Below the pieces are notes generated by a model. It saw only the letters and a program-made list of their open reading frames with translations. It searched no databases and was not told where the DNA came from. Below are positions 52,204 through 62,750 of a stretch of DNA of 64,000 bases, piece by piece. The DNA lies in assembly GCF_035282405.1 (NCBI RefSeq), contig NZ_JAYKBP010000001.1, positions 310,001 through 374,000 on the forward strand. Direction: 5' to 3'. The stretch comes from Parvimonas sp035282405 (GTDB lineage: Bacteria; Bacillota; Clostridia; Tissierellales; Peptoniphilaceae). Position 1 is the stretch's first letter, and the number at the start of each line of letters is the position of its first letter. Both the position numbers and the translations under genes were made by a program.

Positions 52204-54527
52204 TAAAATTTATATCTTTTTAATCTTAAACTGTTTAAAACAACACTTACTGAGCTAAAACTCATTGTAAATCCTGCAAGCATTGGATTTAAGTACCCAA
52301 AAGCGGCAAATGGAATTGCAATAATATTATAGAAAAACGCCCAGAATAGATTTTGTTTGATTATTTTAAGAGTTTGTTCACTTATATTGATTGAATTTAA
52401 AAGTGTGTTTAAATTCCCATTCATCAAAGTAATATCTGAAGTTTCCATTGCAATATCTGTTCCGGTTCCCATTGCAAAACTTATATCAGCACTTGCGAGA
52501 GCCGGTGCGTCATTGATTCCATCCCCTACCATCGCAACAATTTTTCCTTGTTTTTGCAATTCTAAAACTTTTTGAGATTTTTCATTTGGCATAACCTCAT
52601 AAAGCACATTTTCAATTCCAAGTTTAGTTGCAACTTTTCTAGCTACAACTTCACTATCTCCGGTTATCATATAAACATCAATATTTTTTTCTTTTAATCT
52701 CTTAATTATTTCAAATGCATTACTTGAAATTTCATCCTCTAAAACTACAAAACCTGCAAATTCATTTCCTATAGAAATAAAGATTGTTAATAATTCATTT
52801 TCTATATTTAACTCCAATTTACCAAGTTTTTCTTCAATAAATTTTCTCTTTCCAATCAAAATTTCTTTATCATTGTAAACTGCTTGAACACCCATTCCAG
52901 CAATAACTTTCAAGTCTGAAATTTCCAATTCGCTTACATTTTTTTCTTTGCAGCAGTTTATAATAGATTTTGCGATAGGATGATCGGTATTCTTTTCTAA
53001 AGAATATATTATACCTAAGAAATCTTCTTCTGCTAAATCAGTATTATTTTTTATTTCAACAACTTTTAATTTTCCAGTAGTTAATGTTCCGGTTTTATCA
53101 AAAATAATACTATCCATTTTATGAATTTTTTCTAAGACTTCCCCACTCTTTATCAAAATTCCATTTTGTGCAGCGACTCCTGTTCCTGACATAATCGCTG
53201 TTGGTGTTGCCAATCCGAGTGAACAAGGGCAGGCTATAACCATTACTGCACAGCTATTTAATAAGCTTGTTGTAAAATCTTTCGAAACAATATAAGTAAT
53301 TACTAAAGTAGCTAATGATGACAAGATTACACCCGGTACAAAATAACTTGAAATTTTATCTGCAAGTCTTTGAACAGGGGCTTTTTTTGTCTGAGCATTT
53401 TGAACTAAATCAAGTATTTTAGATAATACAGAATTTTCTACTGTACTCTTTACTTCAATTTTTAAAATTCCCTCAATATTATTTGTCGCACCGATAACAG
53501 TATCTCCAATATTTTTTTCTACAGGAACTGATTCCCCAGTAATCATAGCTTGATTTACAGAACTATTCCCAGAAATAATAACACCATCAACAGGAATTTT
53601 TTCATAAGGTTTAACTAAAACAATATCTCCAATTTTCACATCTTCAATATTCTTTTTAACTTCCTTATCTCCCTCAATTACAATTGCATAATCAGCTTTC
53701 AAATCCATCAATTTCATAATTGCACCGAAAGTATTTGACTTTGCATTAGCTTCAAAAAATTTACCAAGTAAGATTAAGGTTATAATCATTGCAGAACTGT
53801 CAAAATAAACATCAACACTTCCGATTAAAACTTTATAAACTGAATAAAAATACGCCATAGAAGTTCCAAAAGCTATTAAAACATCCATATTGGTACTTTT
53901 ATTCTTCAAATTTCTATAGGCATTTATATAGTATCTTTTTCCTACATAAAATTGAACAACGCTTGCCAAAGCCCATTGAATATATCCATTTAACATAAAT
54001 TTATGCAAATTAAACATATGGAAAAACATTGAAACCATAAGTGGAACACTAAATACTATTGAAATGATTAAATCTTTTTTTAAGTCCTTAATTTCATCTT
54101 CATATATATTTTGTCTTTGCTTTTTTTCTTTTTTAACCGAAATTTTATATTTCTCTAAAATTGCGTTTATTTCCTCTAGAGATACAACATCTTTTAAGTA
54201 TTTTACTTTTAAAATATCATCTTCATCTTTTACTAAAACTGTATCTTTTTCTTTTAACTCAGAAATTATTTTTTCAACATCTTCAACTTTGATACTGCTC
54301 TTTTCAATTTTTAATTCATCTCTTTTCGGTTTATATCCAAGTCTCTTTATAACTCCAATAAGGCCTTCAACTTTTGCTCCATCTTCAACGGATACTGTAA
54401 CAGTTTTGCTCATAAGATTTACAGAGACCTCTTCTACTATTTTAAGTTTTGATAGCCCCTTTTCAACTTTCATTGAACAAGCTTGACAAGTCATTCCGTC
54501 AACAAAAATATTAACCTTTTTACTCAA
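52203..54527 (-). CDS. copA: Copper-exporting P1B-type ATPase
   Basis: About 774 residues from the TTG at 54527, eight bases after GGAGG; the GTG at 54536 overlaps that site. Overlaps the 3' end of holA by 8 bases. N-terminal HMA domain with MTCQACS; a second HMA-like region (about 80-140) has lost its CxxC. Membrane metal site CPC in VIACPCSLGLATPTA, TGES loop, phosphorylation site DKTGT, HP motif TDHPIAKS and hinge GDGINDAP are present. It pumps Cu(I) out. No CopZ or CsoR gene is in the window. Last gene after comEC-holA. Confidence 0.93.
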   Translation of the reverse strand: MSKKVNIFVDGMTCQACSMKVEKGLSKLKIVEEVSVNLMSKTVTVSVEDGAKVEGLIGVIKRLGYKPKRDELKIEKSSIKVEDVEKIISELKEKDTVLVKDEDDILKVKYLKDVVSLEEINAILEKYKISVKKEKKQRQNIYEDEIKDLKKDLIISIVFSVPLMVSMFFHMFNLHKFMLNGYIQWALASVVQFYVGKRYYINAYRNLKNKSTNMDVLIAFGTSMAYFYSVYKVLIGSVDVYFDSSAMIITLILLGKFFEANAKSNTFGAIMKLMDLKADYAIVIEGDKEVKKNIEDVKIGDIVLVKPYEKIPVDGVIISGNSSVNQAMITGESVPVEKNIGDTVIGATNNIEGILKIEVKSTVENSVLSKILDLVQNAQTKKAPVQRLADKISSYFVPGVILSSLATLVITYIVSKDFTTSLLNSCAVMVIACPCSLGLATPTAIMSGTGVAAQNGILIKSGEVLEKIHKMDSIIFDKTGTLTTGKLKVVEIKNNTDLAEEDFLGIIYSLEKNTDHPIAKSIINCCKEKNVSELEISDLKVIAGMGVQAVYNDKEILIGKRKFIEEKLGKLELNIENELLTIFISIGNEFAGFVVLEDEISSNAFEIIKRLKEKNIDVYMITGDSEVVARKVATKLGIENVLYEVMPNEKSQKVLELQKQGKIVAMVGDGINDAPALASADISFAMGTGTDIAMETSDITLMNGNLNTLLNSINISEQTLKIIKQNLFWAFFYNIIAIPFAAFGYLNPMLAGFTMSFSSVSVVLNSLRLKRYKF

Positions 54528-55566
54528 CAAAAGCACCTCCTAATGACATTTTTGAAATTAAAAGCTCCAACAATAAATCTATATCCCTGTTCTTTGTCTT
54601 TATATCAGATTCTACAGAATATGTTAAATCAATATAATCACATAGGGTTTCTAGAGAAAAATTATCACAAGCAAAATACAATTTTTTACATTCATAGTTT
54701 GAAATTTTTAGCTCTTTTGAAATATAGTCTATATGTTTTTGTTTTAGTTTCAAAACTTTTACTCCTAAAAGATTTCTTATATATCTCACAATCATATAAA
54801 ATGTAGAAAAAGAGTCTTCTCCTGATTTTTTTAATTCAATTAAAATTTTAATTGAACTTTTATAATCTTTTTTAGAAATCATATCAAGTAATTTAAAAAT
54901 ACTATTTTCAAATTTATCAACCAAAATTTCATCAACATCTTTAAAATCTAAAACATCTTTAGAAAAAGAGTTAAGAAGTTTATTTACTTCATTTTCTACA
55001 TCGTAAAGATTTTTTTCTCTGCTACTATCTAAATACCCAATTCTATCGATAATATATTTCAATACATTATCTTTAACTTCGATATTTTTTGAAACAAATC
55101 TTTTTTTAATAAATTTAAAAAGTTCAATCTCATTAAACCTTACAAGTTCAATATTATGACCTAAAATTGAAATTTGTTTATAAAATTTACCACGATAAGC
55201 AAGACTTCCCTTCATCACAAAAAGAAGAACAGTTGTATTAGGAATTTTATCTATATAATCATACATCTCTTCAAAAAAGTTTTTATACATAGAAATTCCA
55301 TTTTTTGAAAGATTTACATCATTTACAATAATAAGTCTTTTATTACTAAAAAATGGAGCTGTTTCACAATCAATCTTTAACTTCTGCAAATCAATTTTTG
55401 AAAAATCATATTCGATATAATTCATATCAAAAAAATCTTTTGAAACAATATTCTCTTTAAATAATTCTACAAATCTATCTATCAAAAAAATTTCTTCTCC
55501 ACTCAAAACATATATACCATTAAGTTCTCCGTTATCAAGCAACTTCATAGCTTGTGTATAATTCAT
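54520..55566 (-). CDS. holA: DNA polymerase III delta subunit
   Basis: 348 residues. HolA architecture: N-terminal YVLSGEEIFLIDRFVELFKE near 20, the PFFSNKRLIIVNDVN strand near 75-90, domain II, and a C-terminal helical collar (SFSTFYMIVRYIRNLLGVK). It is the clamp-loader wrench that opens the beta clamp. Its ATG overlaps the comEC stop (ATGA). The pairing comEC-holA is a common Firmicute arrangement. Confidence 0.93.
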   Translation of the reverse strand: MNYTQAMKLLDNGELNGIYVLSGEEIFLIDRFVELFKENIVSKDFFDMNYIEYDFSKIDLQKLKIDCETAPFFSNKRLIIVNDVNLSKNGISMYKNFFEEMYDYIDKIPNTTVLLFVMKGSLAYRGKFYKQISILGHNIELVRFNEIELFKFIKKRFVSKNIEVKDNVLKYIIDRIGYLDSSREKNLYDVENEVNKLLNSFSKDVLDFKDVDEILVDKFENSIFKLLDMISKKDYKSSIKILIELKKSGEDSFSTFYMIVRYIRNLLGVKVLKLKQKHIDYISKELKISNYECKKLYFACDNFSLETLCDYIDLTYSVESDIKTKNRDIDLLLELLISKMSLGGAFVE

Positions 55567-57938
55567 AGTTCCTCCTTAATAAAGTCTAAATCTATAATTG
55601 AATCATTTTTTATTTTAACTAAAACAAAAAATGCAAATAAATACATTGTAATATTTAAAACATCCATAAAATAGAAATTCAGTAATCCAAATAAATTTCC
55701 ATCAATTTCTCTAAAACTTTCAATTTTTTCTTCAAATTTATTGATTCTAAGCATAATATTTCCCTGTAAATCAGTTCTAAAAACATCGCTTCCTGTAGAT
55801 TTTATTCTATCTAAAGCATCTTTATGCGGATGATTGTATCTGTTTTTATAACCGCAGGAAATTATCGAAGCTTTTGGACTTGTAGCTGATAAAAAATTAG
55901 GCGAGCTGGAATTTTTACTCCCATGATGAGCAACTTTCAGATAATCACAGTCTATATCATTTTTTATAAGTTGATTTTCTGTAAATGCTCCAATATCTCC
56001 GGTAAAAAGTATTTTCTTTCCATTTACTGTAACTCTAACAATTATGGACCTTTCATTTTCTTCTGTAGAATCTTTAGCTTTTAAAACTTCTAAACTTACA
56101 TCTTCTAAATTTAATTTTAAATTATTCTCAATATTATAAATATTTTCTGCCTTAACTTCTCCATATTTTTTTACAAAATCTCTATATCCGTCTTTTCTAA
56201 AAAATAAATTTTTAATCTTCACTTCTTTAGATAAAGAGCTTAAATTCTTACAATGGTCTGCATCTAAATGCGAAATAAATACAAAATCTAGTTTTTTAAC
56301 TCCATGTTTCTGTAAATATGGAATTAAAACAGATTTTCCGTTATCTCCTTTTCCAAAAGTAATTCCACCCGTATCTATTAGAATATTATTCTGTTTTCCT
56401 CTTATTAGACAGGCATCTCCCTGACCAATATCTATGAAATTGATATTTACCTCATTTTTATAAATATAAAATACATTTGAAAAAGCAAAAACTATCATAA
56501 CAAAAGTTGTCAAAAATTTTATATCCCCAAATGAAAAATACTTAAAATCTCTCCTTTTAAAATAAACTAAAAGTAAAAAATATGTAAAAATTACAAATAC
56601 TATATTATATTCATAAAAAGTAATATTTATATTTATATCCTTTAAAAAATCAACATTTAGCCTTATAAGATTTAATAAATTATTTACTAATAACCCTAAA
56701 ACTGCACAAATTTTCAAACTCAACAAACCAAATAGCAAAATAAAGAATGAAATAACTATGCAAATTACAAAAATCGGTGTTAATATTAAATTACTAAAGA
56801 AGGTAATAATTGAAAACTTTCCAAAAGTATATAAAATAATAGGTAAAATTATAAGCATAACAGAAAATGTAAGTTTCAAAGATTTAAGAATAAAACCATC
56901 TCTCTTCTTTGAAAAATATGGTAAAATTTTTATAATTCCCAGTACTGAAAATGCACTTAAATACAATCCAACATCAAAAATCATATATGGATTTATCAAT
57001 AAAATAACAAAAATAGTCAAAAAAAGGTCATTGAGTCTATCTTTAACTTTACCATAAAGGGATGAAAATATAGAGATAAACAAAAATATTTCTGCTCTTA
57101 AAACACTTGCAGGATTACCAATTAAATATGCATATAAAAATATAAAAAATAAAATTATAATTTCTCTAAAAAGCCTTTTTATTGGTAAAATGACTAAAAT
57201 TTTACTTAAAATTAAATATATTATTCCAATATGTAAACCACTAACAGCTAAAATATGTGAAAGTCCAATTTCTCTAATATTATTTTCAAAATCTGCATCA
57301 TAGTTATTTGCAAGAAATATCCTCTTCATAATATTGGAATTATCAGTTGAAAGAAAAGTATCAAATACATTTTCGGCAAATTTATGAAAATCTCTTTTTA
57401 AATTTTTATTCTCCCCAATTTTTTTTACATCATCAGAATAAATATTTGAAAAAATTTTCTTTTTCAAATTAAATCTCTTATAATTAAAAAGTCTTGGATT
57501 ACCATTTGATTTTATTTCTCGAAGTTTTCCCGTTACACTTACAATATCTCCAATTTCAAACTGTTTATGATTTGTAAAAAGTAAAATTTTCTCTGTTTTT
57601 TCTGTATTCTCAATATTTTTTAATCTAACCTCATGTCTGAATCCATCTCCATCAGAACGTGCAGTTGAATTTAAAACTTCTCCTGTCAAAGAGACTTCTT
57701 GATCAAAGAATGATTTTAAATTACTTTCTTTCTCTGAAAAGAAGCTAACTAAAAAACCTAATGAAAGCATAAAAAGAAATAATCTTATTTTATTAAATCT
57801 AAAAATATATGAAAATAAACAAGTAACTGATAAAACCAAAAATATATAAAATTTTGTAAAATGTTCAATTTTTAAAAAATAACAAAATAAAATTCCACAT
57901 ATTAAGGAAATCAGATAAAAAATAATATTCCTTTTCAT
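55563..57938 (-). CDS. comEC: ComEC/Rec2 DNA-uptake channel protein
   Basis: 791 residues from the ATG at 57938 (GGAGG upstream); an in-frame ATG ten codons earlier lacks a site. Layout: N-terminal membrane segments, an OB-like region (SVTGKLREIKSNGNPRLFNY), the competence core with HILAVSGLHIGIIY near 230, many membrane helices to about 490, and a C-terminal metallo-beta-lactamase domain with IDIGQGDACLIRG, FISHLDADH and VAHHGSKNSS. It transports single-stranded DNA into the cell in transformation. ComF is also present. Overlaps holA by four bases. Confidence 0.95.
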   Translation of the reverse strand: MKRNIIFYLISLICGILFCYFLKIEHFTKFYIFLVLSVTCLFSYIFRFNKIRLFLFMLSLGFLVSFFSEKESNLKSFFDQEVSLTGEVLNSTARSDGDGFRHEVRLKNIENTEKTEKILLFTNHKQFEIGDIVSVTGKLREIKSNGNPRLFNYKRFNLKKKIFSNIYSDDVKKIGENKNLKRDFHKFAENVFDTFLSTDNSNIMKRIFLANNYDADFENNIREIGLSHILAVSGLHIGIIYLILSKILVILPIKRLFREIIILFFIFLYAYLIGNPASVLRAEIFLFISIFSSLYGKVKDRLNDLFLTIFVILLINPYMIFDVGLYLSAFSVLGIIKILPYFSKKRDGFILKSLKLTFSVMLIILPIILYTFGKFSIITFFSNLILTPIFVICIVISFFILLFGLLSLKICAVLGLLVNNLLNLIRLNVDFLKDININITFYEYNIVFVIFTYFLLLVYFKRRDFKYFSFGDIKFLTTFVMIVFAFSNVFYIYKNEVNINFIDIGQGDACLIRGKQNNILIDTGGITFGKGDNGKSVLIPYLQKHGVKKLDFVFISHLDADHCKNLSSLSKEVKIKNLFFRKDGYRDFVKKYGEVKAENIYNIENNLKLNLEDVSLEVLKAKDSTEENERSIIVRVTVNGKKILFTGDIGAFTENQLIKNDIDCDYLKVAHHGSKNSSSPNFLSATSPKASIISCGYKNRYNHPHKDALDRIKSTGSDVFRTDLQGNIMLRINKFEEKIESFREIDGNLFGLLNFYFMDVLNITMYLFAFFVLVKIKNDSIIDLDFIKEEL

Positions 57939-58097
57939 AATTCCTCCAAATACAAAATCATAAATCATTTTTTATAAAGACATAATTATTATATCATAAT
58001 CCCTTTTTGATAATTAAATTTTGGTAATTATGATGAAATAATTATAGCTTTATCATAAGGCATAAATCCATAATTATTATATCATATTTTGAACAAT

Positions 58098-58125
58098 AAA
58101 AAAGCAGTAAAATTTCGTTTACTGC
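58098..58125 (-). terminator. Terminator of the GNAT gene
   Basis: On the minus strand GCAGTAAA / TTTTACTGC-type stem with a 6-base loop, then six T residues, about 45 bases past the stop. Confidence 0.85.
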
Positions 58126-58169
58126 CTTTTACATTATATTCAATTATTTAATTTAGATATCATATAATG

Positions 58170-58643
58170 CTAATCTCCAATATATTTAATATATACTTGA
58201 CAAGGATTCCATTCATCCCATAGAGTTGGAAAAACTTCCAATTCCTTATATCCTACAGATTTGTAGAAATTATTTGTTATATCATATTCTTTATAATATC
58301 CACTCTGAACAGTTTTAACTTGAGTATAAGTGTAGCCAAGTCTTTTCGCCAATTCTTCATAAGCATCATTCAACTTTCTTCCAATACCCATTCTATGATA
58401 GTTTTTCTTAATACCCATAACAAAAATATCTGCACAATCCACACTTGTAGAATTCAATACTACAAAACCTACTGCCTCGTTATCCATAAAACATGCAATA
58501 AATGGTTTGTCTTGTGAATCTGTAATATATTCTTCCGTACTTTCCAGCATACCAAACCATTCAGGAAGATCATTTAGTATTTCCCTAGATATTTTTTCCT
58601 TTTCTTTAATATCTACAATTTCTTTAATAATTAATTCTTTCAA
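58170..58643 (-). CDS. GNAT-family N-acetyltransferase
   Basis: 157 residues with a clear acetyl-CoA motif A: MGIKKNYHRMGIGRKLND near 77-94 (R-x-x-G-I-G-R/K). The preceding strand FVVLNSTSVDCADIFVM and the later EYDITNNFYKSVGYKELEVFP complete the fold. The YYKEYDITNNFYKS segment resembles GNATs with small-molecule amine substrates, but the target cannot be named. GGAGT precedes the start. Same strand and 22 bases from the methyltransferase gene, so probably an operon. Confidence 0.85.
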   Translation of the reverse strand: MKELIIKEIVDIKEKEKISREILNDLPEWFGMLESTEEYITDSQDKPFIACFMDNEAVGFVVLNSTSVDCADIFVMGIKKNYHRMGIGRKLNDAYEELAKRLGYTYTQVKTVQSGYYKEYDITNNFYKSVGYKELEVFPTLWDEWNPCQVYIKYIGD

Positions 58644-58665
58644 ATTATTAACTCCTTTAAATTTA

Positions 58666-59484
58666 CTATTTTATATTTTTTGTAACAAATAACAAATGAT
58701 TTGTTGCTCCTAAAAGTTCTTTATTTTTACAATGATTAAAATGCCATTGTAGATAGTTTTCATAAGCTACATCACTCATTTTTTCAATTTTTTCAAATAA
58801 TAATTCAGAAAAGCCATCAGATGCAATTATACTTTCTATCTTTAGTCCTGATTCTTCTAACAATCTCTTACTTTCATCAACTGTAAAGAATATAAAAGGT
58901 CTGTTCCATACTCTTTGAGTATTCTTATCATATGCACCATTTTCAAAATAATTAAAATTATAGTTTGTTTCCGTAATAGGTACCATATCGTGATTTATAA
59001 ATGCTATAAAAATATGTGCTCCATTTTTACAAACTCTAATTACATCATTTAAAGTTTTCAGTTGATCCTCTTTATTGGATAAATGATATAGTGGACCAAA
59101 TAAAAGTACAACATCAAAATAGTCATCTGGTAATATTTCAAGCTCCAAAGAACTTAATTGCTTTGTTATAATATTTTTAAAATTATAATTTTTCAAATTT
59201 TCATTTAATTTCAAAAAATTATTTTCAGCAGGTTCAAAAGCGTATATTTCAGAAACTTTATCAGCATAATTTATACTATAAACTCCAGTTCCCGCTCCTA
59301 TATCAAGCATTTTAGTATTAGAATTTATAACTTTATCTATCTCTCTTATTGTAGTAAATTTTTCCACCATTCCGAACTTACTTTTCAATCTTGAATCTTC
59401 ATCAAAAAATTTATACAACATCTGATTTCTTTTTAAATCATCGTCTATATTCATAACTTCATCAAAACTTAAATCCTTACTCAT
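58666..59484 (-). CDS. SAM-dependent methyltransferase, class I
   Basis: 272 residues from the ATG at 59484, which has GGAGG six bases away; a longer in-frame reading to 59520 starts before that site. Motif I LDIGAGTGVYS, motif post-I IYAFEPAE, DVVLLFGPLYHL (motif II/III) and the HIFIAFINHD strand are present. Methyl acceptor unknown. Located upstream of a GNAT gene on the same strand. Confidence 0.85.
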   Translation of the reverse strand: MSKDLSFDEVMNIDDDLKRNQMLYKFFDEDSRLKSKFGMVEKFTTIREIDKVINSNTKMLDIGAGTGVYSINYADKVSEIYAFEPAENNFLKLNENLKNYNFKNIITKQLSSLELEILPDDYFDVVLLFGPLYHLSNKEDQLKTLNDVIRVCKNGAHIFIAFINHDMVPITETNYNFNYFENGAYDKNTQRVWNRPFIFFTVDESKRLLEESGLKIESIIASDGFSELLFEKIEKMSDVAYENYLQWHFNHCKNKELLGATNHLLFVTKNIK

Positions 59485-59614
59485 AAAAAACCTCCTGATA
59501 AATTTTAAATAGTATAACATATTATAATTTTAAAAACAAATTTATGATAAGAATCCCATCCTTTTACGATACTTCATATCCTTTAAATTTTTAGAAAACT
59601 TGTTATTTCACAAT

Positions 59615-59637
59615 AAAAAAAAGAGCATAAGCTCTTT
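59615..59637 (-). terminator. Terminator after the tsaC gene
   Basis: AAAGAGC / GCTCTTT with a 4-base loop; on the minus strand it is followed by eight T residues. Confidence 0.85.
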
Positions 59638-60661
59638 AATCAATATATTTTATATTCCCACTTGCTGATTTTTTAAGTCTGTTCATTATTGAAAATCCGA
59701 GTCCCTTTTCATCACAACCCTCAACAATAATCAAATCAACATTTTTTTCGTCAAATTCTCTAAGACCTTTAAATAATTTTTTAGACATTTCTTTTAAGTC
59801 AAAAACTGAACCCAATGATAAAATATTTTCCCTTTCCAAACTTAAAATAGTTTCGTCAAACTTAAATATTCCAATTTTCAAGTTCTTATTTTCTTTTAAT
59901 ATTTTTTCAATCTCCATTGATGATTTTTTCCTGTCTTTTGCTACAATCACCACAACTTTTGCCTTTGGAGCATAATGTTTATACTTTTGTCCCGGCGATT
60001 TTGGAATTGTATTTTCTGTTACAATAGCATCATCAATTAAAATTTCATCTTCATATTTCAAAAAATCTTCCTTAGTGTAAAAGCCCGGTCTTAAAATCGT
60101 ATAAGGTTTTTTAGTCAAATCCAAAACGGTTGACTCTATTCCGATATTGCAAAGTCCACCATCTAAGATTACTGAAATTTTACCATTCATATCAGTAAAA
60201 ACATCTTCTGCAGTCGTTGGTGATGGCTTTCCTGAAATATTTGCAGAAGGTGCAGCTATGGGAACACCACATTGTTCTATAAAACTTCTTGCAATTTCAT
60301 TACTCGGCATTCTAATTGCAACTGTATCAAGTCCACAGCTAACAGCATCAGGAATTATATCTTTCTTTTTCATAACAACAGTTAGTGGTCCAGGCCAAAA
60401 ATAATTTAAAAATTCTTTTATATCATCATTTAGTTCATAAACCAATTTTTCCATCATATCATAATCTGAAATATGCAATATTAAAGGATTATCCTGTGGT
60501 CTATTTTTCGCCTTAAAAATTTTTGAAACTGCAATATCTGATAATCCATTAGCTCCTAAACCATATACAGTTTCAGTCGGAATTGCAACAATTTCATCAT
60601 TTAATATTAATTTTGCAGATTTTTCTATATTTTCTTTTGTCGGTTTTAATATTTCAGTCAT
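59636..60661 (-). CDS. tsaC: L-threonylcarbamoyladenylate synthase (Sua5/TsaC type)
   Basis: 341 residues: the YrdC domain (about 8-200) plus the C-terminal Sua5 domain, so it is the longer Sua5 type. Motifs: PTETVYGLGANG near 28, KAKNRPQDNPLILHI near 50, FWPGPLTVVM near 88 and APSANISGKPSPT near 140. It makes threonylcarbamoyl-AMP from threonine, bicarbonate and ATP for the t6A37 modification of ANN-decoding tRNAs. Follows rnhA by a few bases on the same strand, preceded by TrkA-TrkH genes. Confidence 0.95.
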   Translation of the reverse strand: MTEILKPTKENIEKSAKLILNDEIVAIPTETVYGLGANGLSDIAVSKIFKAKNRPQDNPLILHISDYDMMEKLVYELNDDIKEFLNYFWPGPLTVVMKKKDIIPDAVSCGLDTVAIRMPSNEIARSFIEQCGVPIAAPSANISGKPSPTTAEDVFTDMNGKISVILDGGLCNIGIESTVLDLTKKPYTILRPGFYTKEDFLKYEDEILIDDAIVTENTIPKSPGQKYKHYAPKAKVVVIVAKDRKKSSMEIEKILKENKNLKIGIFKFDETILSLERENILSLGSVFDLKEMSKKLFKGLREFDEKNVDLIIVEGCDEKGLGFSIMNRLKKSASGNIKYID

Positions 60662-60664
60662 AAA

Positions 60665-61285
60665 CTATTCTTCAATTCCCAAAGATTTTTTTGCCAAATG
60701 GTCTGCAAGGTCATTATATTTATCATTTGAATGAGCCTTAACCTTTACAAATAAAATCTCTATTTCCTTTCTAAACTCTTTAATCTTATCTCTATATCCT
60801 ACCGTAAGAGGTAAATTACATTTCCATTCTCCACTAGCCCAAGATGAAATACCCTGATAATCGTAAAAAACAGTTATTTTTTTCTTTTTAAGCCTTATTG
60901 CCTCACTAATAGCTCTAATTGAGCCAAAAAGCTCTCCTGTTACATTTCTACTCTTTGCAACTTCAGGATTTTTTCCCTTTCCAAAAAGCTCAATAACTTC
61001 ATCTTTTAAAATTAGGACAACTCCATATCCATATTCCAAAGTATCTTTTTTATAAGAACCATCTACATAGGCTAGGATTTCATCATCTGCAATATTTTCT
61101 AAATTAAAGCTATTAACTTTATTTTCTACATTTCCATTATTCAAATACTCTTTAGCTTCTTCTAAAGTTGGAAAAGATTTATAAATTGCACCTGAAAAGC
61201 CTGTAACTTGTTTTTTACAGTCTTCCCAATTATTATAAATTCCTGTTGATTTTCCAACCTTAACTGCATAATATTTTTTTACCAA
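60665..61285 (-). CDS. rnhA: Ribonuclease HI with N-terminal hybrid-binding domain
   Basis: 206 residues. N-terminal RNase H1 hybrid-binding domain (YYAVKVGKSTGIYNNWEDCKK, then SFPTLEEAKEYL near 37-48), then the RNase H fold with the catalytic acids: Asp in AYVDGSYKKD near 75, Glu in VTGELFGSIRAI near 113, Asp in FYDYQGIS near 140 and the last Asp in AHSNDKYNDLADHLA near 192. It removes RNA from RNA-DNA hybrids. Between trkH and the Sua5 gene. Confidence 0.95.
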   Translation of the reverse strand: MVKKYYAVKVGKSTGIYNNWEDCKKQVTGFSGAIYKSFPTLEEAKEYLNNGNVENKVNSFNLENIADDEILAYVDGSYKKDTLEYGYGVVLILKDEVIELFGKGKNPEVAKSRNVTGELFGSIRAISEAIRLKKKKITVFYDYQGISSWASGEWKCNLPLTVGYRDKIKEFRKEIEILFVKVKAHSNDKYNDLADHLAKKSLGIEE

Positions 61286-61297
61286 AAATATCTCCTC

Positions 61298-62743
61298 CTA
61301 TTTCTTTTTCCAAGTTGTTGATGAAAATAAAATTAAAATCGGGAATATTTCAAGTCTTCCTGCTAGCATTGCAAAAGACAAAACTATCTTATTAAAATCA
61401 GTAAGACTTGCATAACTCCCCGTAGGTCCCACAACTGCCATTCCGGGACCAATATTATTAAATGTAGCCATTACTGCTGAAAATGCTGTTAAAAAATCAG
61501 GAACTGAAAAAGATATTAAAATCGTAAAAATAATAACTAAAAATATATAAATTACAAAATAAGCCCTTACCTCTTCTAAAACTTCACTTCCGACAGCCTT
61601 ATTATCCATTTTTACACTTAATACTCTTTTTGGATTTATTGCCTTTCTAAATTGTAAAATTGATGATTTTACCAAAATTATGAGTCTTGAAATTTTCAAT
61701 CCTCCAGCAGTTGAACCTGCACAAGCTCCTGTAAACATCAAGAACAGAAGAATAAAATGTGAAAAAGGCGGCCATTTTCCGAAGTCGGCAGTAGCATACC
61801 CAGTTGTAGATATTATTGAAGAGACTGTGAAAAATATATCTTTAACTGCAGTCAAATATGAAGTGTAATTATTCCTTATATTAAAAAATATTAAAACCAC
61901 ACTTCCAAAAACTATAAGTAAATACCATCTTAGTTCTTCACTTTTAAATACATCTTTAGCTTTCCCAATTAAAATTATATAAAACAAATTAAAGTTAATT
62001 CCAAAAGTTATCATTGCAATTGCTAAAATCATCTCAACTACTGGGCTGTTATAATGAGCTATTGAACTTGCTTTTATCCCAAAACCACCAGTTCCTGCTG
62101 CTCCAAAAGCATGAACAAATGAATCAAAAACCGGATGTCCGACTAAAATAAGCACAATTATCAAAATACCCGTCATAGCAAAATAGATTTTATATAAAAT
62201 TCTTGCAGTATAACTCATCTTTGCAACAAGTTTCCCAAAAATCGGGCCGGGAACTTCGGCCTTCATAATATGAGAATGTCTATTTGAACGTGGTAATATT
62301 GCTAATGCAAATACTAAAATACCCATACCACCAATCAAATGCGTAAAACTTCTCCAAAATAGCATTGAATGACTAAGTGCTTCAACATCTGTTAAGATAC
62401 TTGCGCCCGTAGTAGTAAACCCACTAGAAGTTTCAAAAAAAGCATCTATAAAACTTGGTATTGTCCCTGAAAAAACAAATGGCATTGCCCCAAAAGCAGA
62501 TAAAAGTATCCAAGATAAAGAAACTATTACAAATCCCTCTTTCTCGTAAAATGCTCCACTACCATCTGCTTTATATCCGACTGCATATCCAAATAACAAT
62601 AATAAAAGTATTGTCGCTAAAAAGCTTAAAATATTAGTATAATTTTCTTTATATATCATAGAAACAATAACAGGTAAAAGTAAAAATCCTGCCTCAATAT
62701 ATAAAATTTTACTCAAAATATATCTTATAATTCTATTATTCAT
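61298..62743 (-). CDS. trkH: Potassium uptake protein TrkH
   Basis: 481 residues with the four-repeat membrane architecture; selectivity-type loops are seen as FTTTGAS, AAGTGGFGI, ISTTGYATADF and NNIGPGMA. TrkH forms the potassium-conducting pore and is gated by TrkA bound to nucleotides. Starts just eight bases after trkA on the same strand, so the two are one operon. Possible sodium coupling as in KtrB-like proteins is not excluded. Confidence 0.95.
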   Translation of the reverse strand: MNNRIIRYILSKILYIEAGFLLLPVIVSMIYKENYTNILSFLATILLLLLFGYAVGYKADGSGAFYEKEGFVIVSLSWILLSAFGAMPFVFSGTIPSFIDAFFETSSGFTTTGASILTDVEALSHSMLFWRSFTHLIGGMGILVFALAILPRSNRHSHIMKAEVPGPIFGKLVAKMSYTARILYKIYFAMTGILIIVLILVGHPVFDSFVHAFGAAGTGGFGIKASSIAHYNSPVVEMILAIAMITFGINFNLFYIILIGKAKDVFKSEELRWYLLIVFGSVVLIFFNIRNNYTSYLTAVKDIFFTVSSIISTTGYATADFGKWPPFSHFILLFLMFTGACAGSTAGGLKISRLIILVKSSILQFRKAINPKRVLSVKMDNKAVGSEVLEEVRAYFVIYIFLVIIFTILISFSVPDFLTAFSAVMATFNNIGPGMAVVGPTGSYASLTDFNKIVLSFAMLAGRLEIFPILILFSSTTWKKK

Positions 62744-62750
62744 AATACAC